Assembly (NCBI RefSeq): GCF_009857445.1
Contig: NZ_WWCN01000004.1
Coordinates: 186,001-250,000, forward strand
Source: Duganella flavida
Lineage (GTDB): Bacteria; Pseudomonadota; Gammaproteobacteria; Burkholderiales; Burkholderiaceae_D
Length of the DNA stretch: 64,000 nucleotides
Direction of reading: 5' to 3'
Positions 57,891-64,000 of this stretch are shown piece by piece (the first letter of the stretch is position 1; each line of letters opens with the position of its first letter). A program made the translations under genes and the position numbers. Below the pieces are notes generated by a model. The model did no database searches, was not told the DNA's origin, and worked only from the letters and a program-made list of their open reading frames with translations.

Positions 57891-58727
57891 ATGATGAGAA
57901 GCTATTGGTTGCTCGCGATTACCGTGCTGTATGGCTGCCAGCCCTCCGCCGAGGCCGCTGCTGTTTGCCCGCCGGTGACGCGTGTCGGCGTCAGCGATCT
58001 TGGCTATAGCTCCTATCGCGAGAATGGCCGCATCGTCGGTATTGGGGTGGATGTTATCAACGAAATGGCGCGGCGCTCCGGTTGCAAGTTTGAGTTTCAG
58101 TGGTTTCCGCGCCAGCGGCTGTTTGTGGAGCTGCAAGCCGGACACATAGACATGGCAATGGGCGCGTTCCGCACGCCGGAGCGCGACGTCTACGCCCGCC
58201 ACCTGCCTTACGCCTACCTGCAATACGACTTGATCCTGCGCGAAGCACCGGGGCAGAGCTACGCCAGTCTCAGCGATTTCGTTGAGCGAGGAACCGGGCG
58301 ACTTAATATCACGCGCGGACTGGTTTACGATTCACCAATCGAGACACAACTGGCGTTGTTGGCCGCTGCCGGCCGGCTGGAAGTGGTGAATGATTTTGAA
58401 ACCGTGTTCGGCAAGCTGGAGATGGGCCGTGCCGACGGCACGGTAGCCACGGCGGCGATCTATGGCAAATACATGAAAAAAGGGCAGCTGAAGCGCAGCG
58501 TGGTGCTGCCGATTTCGGAAGCGACGCCGCGCTTTACTGGCATTTATGTTTCCAAGAGTACGGTGCCGGCGCACACCCGCGAGTTTTATGCCTCAGTTCT
58601 GAAGGGCATGGTAGCCGAGCAGATGGTGCTCGGCTTTTACTCCCGTTACATCGATGAAGCCACCATCAAACGTACCTTCAAGCCGGGCGTGGGGCCGTTG
58701 TTGAACAGCCTGTCCACGCCCGAGTGA
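57891..58727 (+). CDS. Periplasmic solute-binding protein (SBP_bac_3 type)
   Basis: The 278 residues have a signal peptide (MMRSYWLLAITVLYGCQPSAEA, possibly lipidated at Cys16). The two-lobed type II fold opens VGVSDLGYSSYRENGRIVGIGVDVINEMA, and its distinctive segment is AGHIDMAMGAFRTPERD. No permease or ATPase is adjacent, so it may serve an unlinked transporter or a sensor. It is a distant relative of the binding domain in the DUF445 fusion at 18798-20807. Its stop lies 3 bases from the convergent GH3 gene end. Confidence 0.85.
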   Translation: MMRSYWLLAITVLYGCQPSAEAAAVCPPVTRVGVSDLGYSSYRENGRIVGIGVDVINEMARRSGCKFEFQWFPRQRLFVELQAGHIDMAMGAFRTPERDVYARHLPYAYLQYDLILREAPGQSYASLSDFVERGTGRLNITRGLVYDSPIETQLALLAAAGRLEVVNDFETVFGKLEMGRADGTVATAAIYGKYMKKGQLKRSVVLPISEATPRFTGIYVSKSTVPAHTREFYASVLKGMVAEQMVLGFYSRYIDEATIKRTFKPGVGPLLNSLSTPE

Positions 58728-58730
58728 AGC

Positions 58731-60974
58731 TTAGCGGCCGTTGACATCCACCGTTGTCGCATCCAGCTTGACCTTGACGCTGGCTGCTGGCTTGGCGCCG
58801 GCGGAATCGGCCAACGTGACGAGGTACTCGCCGGCGGCGATCTTCCAGGTTTTGCTGGCGCTGTCGTACACGCCCAGCAGGCGTGGGTCGATCTTCACCG
58901 AGGCTTTGCCGCTGGCGCCGGCCTTCAGTTCCAGCTTGTCCCAGCCGCCGAGGCGCTTAGGTGCTTCCCAGCCGCCAGCCAGCGACGACACGTAGACCTG
59001 GCCTACCGCCTTGCCATCGCGCTTGCCGGTGTTCTTGATGCTGAACGTGACTTCGATGCCGGTGCCCGCAGGCTTGGCGCTCAAATCTTCCAGCGCGAAG
59101 CTGCTGTACGACAGGCCATAACCGAACGGGAACAGCGGCTTGTGGCCTTTCAGGTCGAACCACTTGTAGCCAATGGCCGCGCCTTCGATGTTGTAGTCGG
59201 TGGTGAATTTCTCAATGACGGTTTCGTCCTTGGTCTTGGCGTCGCCGTCAAGTTTAGGACGCGGTAGCTGCGCCAGCGAAGCAGGGAAGGTCGCAGGCAG
59301 GCGGCCCGACGGATTCACCTCGCCACTCAGCACGCGCGCAATCGCTGCGCCGCCATTGGAGCCGGTGTACCACGCTTCCAGCACTGCGCCGACGTTGTTC
59401 AGCCAAGGCATCACAACCGGGCCGCCGGTTTGCAGCACCACCACGGTTTTCGGATTCGCCTTTGCCACGGCGGCGATCAGTTCATCCTGTTTGCCCGGCA
59501 GGTTCAGGTCATCCGAGTCGAAGCTCTCGGCCATCCACTGGTTACCGAAGACGATGACCACATCGCTGCTGGCGGCCAGTTTGGCTGCTGCGGCGACGTC
59601 CTTGCCGTCGTTGTAGGCCAGCTTGGCTTTGGTCAGCTTGGCCAGTTCGCCCATCGGCGACGAGCGGTGATACACGATCGGACCAGGGAAGTAGGCCGGG
59701 CCTTCGTTCGGCACCGCCGAACCGCCTTTCGGATACACCTGCGCCGAACCGCCGCCCGACAGCACGCCCACGTCTGCGTGGCCGCCGATGATGGCGATGC
59801 TGCGCACACCAGCGGCCAGCGGCAGCAGGTCGTTGTGATTCTTCAGCAGCACGATGGCTTCTTCAGCATCGGCCTGCGAGACTTTGCCGTGCGCTGTGAA
59901 GTCGATGCCGGCATCGGTCGACGTTGGCGTTGCCACTGGATGTTCCACCACGCCGTTGGCAAACATGGTGCGGGTAATGCGCTTGACCATATCGTCCAGG
60001 CGCGCTTCCGGCACGTGGCGATTGACCACGGCTTCTTTCAGCGCTTGGTTGAAGTAGTCCGATTTATCGAACGGGAAGCCGGATTGCTGGTCAAGTCCGC
60101 GCAGCGCTGCAGGAATCGTCGAGTGGGTCGCGCCCCAGTCAGACATTACGTAGCCCGGATATTTCCAGTCCTGCTTCAGCACTTCATTCAGCAGGTAGTT
60201 GTTCTCGCAGGCGTAGTCGCCGTTGATGCGGTTGTAAGCGCACATCACGGAGCCAGGCTGGCCGCGCTCAATCGCAAATTGCAGCGCCAGCAGGTCGGAC
60301 ATGCGGCCGGCTTGGTCTTCGATTTTGACGTCGATGTGATTGCGGTTGGTTTCCTGGTCGTTGAAGGCGTAGTGCTTAACGGTCGAAATAATATGGTTCG
60401 ACTGGATGCCGCGAATCTGTTCGCCGACCATCACGCCGGCCAGTAGTGGATCTTCGCCGCCGTATTCGAAGTTGCGGCCATTGCGCGGTTCGCGCATCAG
60501 GTTCACGCCGCCGGCCAGCAGCACATTGAAGCCGGTGGAACGGGCTTCGCTGCCGATCATCGCGCCGCCGGCGAAGGCCAGCTTGGGATTCCAGGTTGCG
60601 GTGGTGGCCAGGCCCGAAGGCAAAGAGGTACGTTCGTATGGTTTCTTGGAGACGGCTTGCGTCGCCACGCCGACACCGGCGTCCGACTGCCATTGCGACG
60701 GCAGGCCAAGACGCGGAATGCCTGGCACCCAGCCTGCCGAATCAGGACGGCCTTCCTTCGGCTGCTCGTGCTTCTTCGGCGAGAACTCGGTCGAGAAGTA
60801 GGCGAACACGGTCTGGATTTTTTCGTCCAGCGTCATCGCTTTGACCAGCTGGTCGGCGCGCGCATCCGGGGATTGCGCGGCGTCCAGCCAAGGTTGTTTT
60901 GCGTCTGCGGCGTGCGCGCCGGTCAACATGAGTGGATAAGCCAGTGCGAGAGACAGCCAGAGACGCTTTTTCAT
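58731..60974 (-). CDS. Glycoside hydrolase family 3 beta-glucosidase (BglX-like)
   Basis: The 747-residue secreted enzyme has a signal peptide (ending GAHAADA). The GH3 barrel holds the likely nucleophile D279 in GYVMSDWGATHS and the substrate-binding HYAFNDQETNR. The C-terminal sandwich contains GGHADVGVLSGGGSAQVYPKGG, and a fibronectin-III-like end domain follows (LEDLSAKPAGTGIEVTFSIKNTG). It hydrolyses terminal beta-glucosides in the periplasm. It follows the GH94 gene by 33 bases on the same strand. Confidence 0.93.
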   Translation of the reverse strand: MKKRLWLSLALAYPLMLTGAHAADAKQPWLDAAQSPDARADQLVKAMTLDEKIQTVFAYFSTEFSPKKHEQPKEGRPDSAGWVPGIPRLGLPSQWQSDAGVGVATQAVSKKPYERTSLPSGLATTATWNPKLAFAGGAMIGSEARSTGFNVLLAGGVNLMREPRNGRNFEYGGEDPLLAGVMVGEQIRGIQSNHIISTVKHYAFNDQETNRNHIDVKIEDQAGRMSDLLALQFAIERGQPGSVMCAYNRINGDYACENNYLLNEVLKQDWKYPGYVMSDWGATHSTIPAALRGLDQQSGFPFDKSDYFNQALKEAVVNRHVPEARLDDMVKRITRTMFANGVVEHPVATPTSTDAGIDFTAHGKVSQADAEEAIVLLKNHNDLLPLAAGVRSIAIIGGHADVGVLSGGGSAQVYPKGGSAVPNEGPAYFPGPIVYHRSSPMGELAKLTKAKLAYNDGKDVAAAAKLAASSDVVIVFGNQWMAESFDSDDLNLPGKQDELIAAVAKANPKTVVVLQTGGPVVMPWLNNVGAVLEAWYTGSNGGAAIARVLSGEVNPSGRLPATFPASLAQLPRPKLDGDAKTKDETVIEKFTTDYNIEGAAIGYKWFDLKGHKPLFPFGYGLSYSSFALEDLSAKPAGTGIEVTFSIKNTGKRDGKAVGQVYVSSLAGGWEAPKRLGGWDKLELKAGASGKASVKIDPRLLGVYDSASKTWKIAAGEYLVTLADSAGAKPAASVKVKLDATTVDVNGR

Positions 60975-61007
60975 ACGGTACGTTGTCCTTGTAGTTTTAG
61001 TTGATCT

Positions 61008-63377
61008 TCAGCGCGGGATCAAAACCTCCAGCGCATATGCTCCGCCCGCAACGATACCGGTGAAAACGTTTTCAGTCAAACGCTTGCCCTCATGCCAGAC
61101 TTGCGTCTCGCCGACGTCCGCACGTTGTATAGACACATTGAAGGTCGCATGGCGGAACTGGCGCACCACCTTCATGCGGTCCCACTGCGATGGCAGTTGC
61201 GGCTTGATCGCCAGGCCGTCGCTGCATCCTTTCAAACCGCACAGGCCTTCGATGAAGCACTGGTAGGCCCACGACACGGTGCCAGTGTTGAACAACTGGC
61301 TGGAGCGGCCGGCGGTGCGTGGATACTCGTTGTACGCGCCGCGATAGTAGTTAGGAATGAACACTGGCAGCTGGCCGCGCTGCAGGTAATCCGCTTCGCT
61401 TGGACCGGGCAGCATCTGGCGCAGCAGCGTGTAGGCGCGGTCGCTCTCGCCGATGGTGTACAGGCTGTAGATGTAGAACACGGCGGCGTGGTTGTAGACC
61501 GCGCCATTCTCCGCCGATCCCGGATGCTTCTGCGTCACGCGGCCGACATCATCGCGCATGGCGCTGAACGGCGGCGCGAACATCTGCACGCCGTATGGTG
61601 TGCACAGTTGCTGCTCGACCTGCGCCACCATCGAGGCGCGCTGGCCGGCGTTGGTGGCGCCGCCGAGGATGGCCCATGCCTGCGGGTTAAGCCAGATGCG
61701 TCCTTCCTTGTCCTTGCTGGTGCCGAAGATGACATCATCATCGGTGATGCCGCGCGCGTACCAGTCGCCGTCCCACAGGTGTTCGTTGGCGGCGCGGTTG
61801 ACGTTGCGCGCGCCGGTGCGGAAGTGCTTCGCACTTTCGGCCAGCGAGGAGCTGGCGCCGGTGGTTTCGCAAATCTCGGCCCACAGGTTGAGCGCATACG
61901 CAGTGGCCACAGTCAGCCAGCCGGACACGCCGCGGCCTTTGTAGCCGACCATATTCATCGGATCGCACCAGTCGCCTTGCGCGATGTAGCTGAGGCCACG
62001 CTTGTCGCGCGCGTGCAGCAGCCAGTCCATGGCGCTGCTCACGCGCTCCGAGACGGTGAGGGCGATGCCGCTGTCGGCGCCGATTACGTCTTCGTTGAGG
62101 ATGTCGTAGTCGCCGGTTTCATCGAGGTAGACTTTGAGCGCCACCGGCAGCCACACGCAGTGGTCGGTATGCGGCACCTGGTTGATGTATTTGAGTTCCG
62201 CGCCTTCGGCCAGCAGGATCCCGTCCGGCATGGCGCCGCTGGCCTCCTGCTGCGACAGCGCGTGCAGGAAGGCTTTGCGCATCACGCTAGGCTTGATGAA
62301 GCTCATGCCCATATTGTCTTGTAGGTAGTTGCGCGTTTGTGGATCGGTGCTCAGGCGATTGACGTCGCCGTGGTAGAACACCTGGCGCGGCAGCCAGTGG
62401 TTGACGAAGTTGTCGAGGTCTGCGTCCGGCGTTTCAATGCGCAGGCATCCGGGGCCGCCGGCGATGTAGGCGGCGTATTCGTCGGCGGCGGTCTTGAAGC
62501 CTTCTGCGCTCAGGTATTTGGCGCGCACGGCCTTGATCTCGGTATCGTCAAATGCCGGGCCGAATGCAAAGCGGTAGTCGCGTGCTTCGCCGTCGGCCAG
62601 CGCGAGGCGGTACTGCACGGCGGCGGTGGGCGTTTCGTAGCGCGCATCGCTGCCACCCAGTTGTTCGGCATCGATGGCCTGCGGGCGATTCAGCGTGCCT
62701 TCGCCTTCAAATGCGGACTGGCGCACTTCCCACGCATCCGGTGCTTGCTCGCACAGGAAGTAGGTCTTGTCCTTGAAGTCCTTTTGCTTGAAGTAGTCTG
62801 CTACTTTCTGATACGGCGTGACGCTGCTGGCGACCACGCCGCCCAAGTCCGCGCGGTACTCGCCGGACTGGTTCATCCACGACATGTAACCGATCGGGAA
62901 GTAAGGGTAGACACTGAGCTTGCGCGCGCGGCCCGAGATGTTGGTCACGCGCAGCGACCACAGTTCCACCACATCGGCCACCGGCAGGCCTAGCACCAGT
63001 TCGATGCGAATGCCGAGGTGCTCGATGGTCCATTCCAGATTGCTTTTGCCGACCGAAAAAGTGTAGCTGTCCACCGGTGCGCGCACCGGCTCATATGGAG
63101 CGGAGAACAGTTGGCCCGTCTCTTCGTCCTTGATGTAGAAGAAGCGGCCCGGATGATGCGCGTAGTAGTTCTGCTCCGGCTGCATAAAGGTCTTGGCTTC
63201 CAGATTCGGCGCGTACGCGTACTTGGCAGGCTCCGGCTGCATGTACTGCGCGGTGGCGTAACCACGGCAGGTAATCTGGATCATCATCTTCTGGTTCCAC
63301 AGGAAGCCGGCTGCTTGTGGCATGGCGGTGGCGCTGGTCAGTTCGTAACGGTCGCCGTTGTGGGTGGGGCGTAACAT
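61008..63377 (-). CDS. Glycoside phosphorylase, GH94 (cellobionic acid/cellobiose phosphorylase type)
   Basis: The 789 residues carry the GH94 motifs [21 protein letters not shown] near the start (shown as [15 protein letters not shown]), [25 protein letters not shown] (holding the general acid Asp) and [15 protein letters not shown]. No signal peptide is visible, so it is cytoplasmic. GH94 enzymes split beta-glucosides with phosphate to glucose-1-phosphate. The length and the GDWCDP rather than GDWND form suggest a cellobionic-acid-type specificity, but this is inferred. GAGAGAGA precedes the ATG. Confidence 0.9.
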   Translation of the reverse strand: MLRPTHNGDRYELTSATAMPQAAGFLWNQKMMIQITCRGYATAQYMQPEPAKYAYAPNLEAKTFMQPEQNYYAHHPGRFFYIKDEETGQLFSAPYEPVRAPVDSYTFSVGKSNLEWTIEHLGIRIELVLGLPVADVVELWSLRVTNISGRARKLSVYPYFPIGYMSWMNQSGEYRADLGGVVASSVTPYQKVADYFKQKDFKDKTYFLCEQAPDAWEVRQSAFEGEGTLNRPQAIDAEQLGGSDARYETPTAAVQYRLALADGEARDYRFAFGPAFDDTEIKAVRAKYLSAEGFKTAADEYAAYIAGGPGCLRIETPDADLDNFVNHWLPRQVFYHGDVNRLSTDPQTRNYLQDNMGMSFIKPSVMRKAFLHALSQQEASGAMPDGILLAEGAELKYINQVPHTDHCVWLPVALKVYLDETGDYDILNEDVIGADSGIALTVSERVSSAMDWLLHARDKRGLSYIAQGDWCDPMNMVGYKGRGVSGWLTVATAYALNLWAEICETTGASSSLAESAKHFRTGARNVNRAANEHLWDGDWYARGITDDDVIFGTSKDKEGRIWLNPQAWAILGGATNAGQRASMVAQVEQQLCTPYGVQMFAPPFSAMRDDVGRVTQKHPGSAENGAVYNHAAVFYIYSLYTIGESDRAYTLLRQMLPGPSEADYLQRGQLPVFIPNYYRGAYNEYPRTAGRSSQLFNTGTVSWAYQCFIEGLCGLKGCSDGLAIKPQLPSQWDRMKVVRQFRHATFNVSIQRADVGETQVWHEGKRLTENVFTGIVAGGAYALEVLIPR

Positions 63378-63393
63378 GGGCTATCTCTCTCAG

Positions 63394-64000
63394 TCAGGAT
63401 TTGCGCGCTTCGAGATCCGACTGGATCTGCAGCAGCTTATGGTTATCGAGGTTGTAGGAGAACATCACGGCCACCGCGAGCAGCGCGAAGGCAGCAGGAA
63501 TAAAGGACATCAGCCACACGATGCCGGCCTGCGACACGGCGCTCTGCGCGGCGTTGGCGACGTAACCAAGCTTGGTGAAGATGGCGCCGATCACCGCTAC
63601 GGCGACGGCGGTGCCCAGCTTCTGCGAGAAGGTGGCGGCAGCGAAGGTCATGGCGGTGGCGCGGCGGCCGGTGCGCCATTCGTTGTAGTCGGCGGTGTCG
63701 GCGTACATGGAGAAGGCCAGCGGCGACTTCGGTCCGAGCGCCAGGCCCATGCCGACCTGCAGCACGAACATCAGCGCGATCTGGTCCTTCGGTACGAAGA
63801 AGAAGGCCGATGAGAGCAGGGCAGTGATGGTCATCAAAATCATCATCAGCTTGCGCTTGTCGATGAAGCGCGTCATTAGTGGCGTGAGCGAGGCGCCTGC
63901 GGCGGCGGCCAGCATGTAGGCCGGCACAAAGCCCGCCATCAAATCCGGACGTTCGACCACGTACTTGAAGTAGTAGGCTGCGCTGCTGGTGCGCAGCGTA
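63394..64000 (-). CDS. GPH-type sugar:cation symporter (MFS), N-terminal part outside window
   Basis: The frame is open to the window edge; 202 C-terminal residues are visible. It has six hydrophobic helices with LMAGFVPAYMLAAAAGASLTP-like organisation (AAAAGASLTPLMTRFID), the cytoplasmic RKLMMILMTITALL, DTADYNEWRTGRRATAM, and a short basic tail. YNEWRTGRRA resembles the conserved D/E-Y-x-E-x-x-T-G-R-R motif of the glycoside-pentoside-hexuronide:cation symporter (MelB) family. It ends 16 bases before the GH94 start and probably imports the disaccharide those enzymes break down. Confidence 0.92.
   Translation of the reverse strand, partial: TLRTSSAAYYFKYVVERPDLMAGFVPAYMLAAAAGASLTPLMTRFIDKRKLMMILMTITALLSSAFFFVPKDQIALMFVLQVGMGLALGPKSPLAFSMYADTADYNEWRTGRRATAMTFAAATFSQKLGTAVAVAVIGAIFTKLGYVANAAQSAVSQAGIVWLMSFIPAAFALLAVAVMFSYNLDNHKLLQIQSDLEARKS

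Overview
This is a 64 kb, GC-rich chromosomal window from a beta-proteobacterium, most likely an Oxalobacteraceae member of the Massilia/Duganella/Rugamonas/Janthinobacterium type. The placement rests on the smc-zipA-ligA order, the long uppS-to-rnhB envelope operon, two PEP-CTERM proteins (one with an MHFG motif), RatA/RnfH opposite smpB, and the general protein character. It is inferred by eye, without a database search. I saw no tRNA, rRNA, CRISPR array, prophage or insertion sequence. Nearly all of the window is core genome with a few accessory islands.

Layout. 1-8.3 kb (+): the 3' part of smc, then zipA, ligA (with an apparent internal duplication), galU, def and an inward-rectifier K+ channel gene. 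8.3-10.1 kb (-): a small unknown protein, topoisomerase IB and a second small unknown. 10.1-18.6 kb (+): an S41 peptidase, then an outer-membrane porin followed by urtABCDE, the urea ABC transporter. 18.8-26.8 kb (-): a YcgR-like PilZ protein, then a very large hybrid kinase whose input module is an NCS1 permease plus a cysteine-rich segment, a REC/LuxR response regulator, and a rare-looking fusion of DUF445 with a periplasmic solute-binding domain. The kinase, regulator and fusion appear to be one operon converging on urt. 26.1-31.2 kb (-): an RsuA-family pseudouridine synthase, glnD, map and an MHFG-type PEP-CTERM protein.

31.5-46.8 kb (+): translation and envelope genes rpsB, tsf, pyrH, frr, uppS, cdsA, dxr, rseP, bamA, skp, lpxD, fabZ, lpxA, lpxB, rnhB and a SpoU-type RNA methyltransferase. 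Several well-formed terminators and a structured rpsB leader are visible. 46.9-53.5 kb: a REC-EAL protein with a degenerate EAL site, the ppsR/ppsA divergent pair, an NfeD/stomatin pair and a DUF4259 protein. 53.6-58.7 kb: a second PEP-CTERM protein, a sirtuin, an orphan FlgO lipoprotein with a partner lipoprotein, smpB, ratA, rnfH and a solute-binding protein. 58.7-64 kb (-): a beta-glucoside/cellobionate cluster of GH3 beta-glucosidase, GH94 phosphorylase and a GPH-type sugar symporter cut by the window end.

The best candidates for new biology are the NCS1-permease kinase / LuxR regulator / DUF445-SBP operon beside urt, the duplicated helix-hairpin-helix module in LigA, the EAL domain with a substituted catalytic loop, and several palindromic repeats: a 64-bp two-hairpin element inside the urt operon, two related 30-bp palindromes, and a 39-bp-arm inverted repeat sharing the same GGGGTCAG end.
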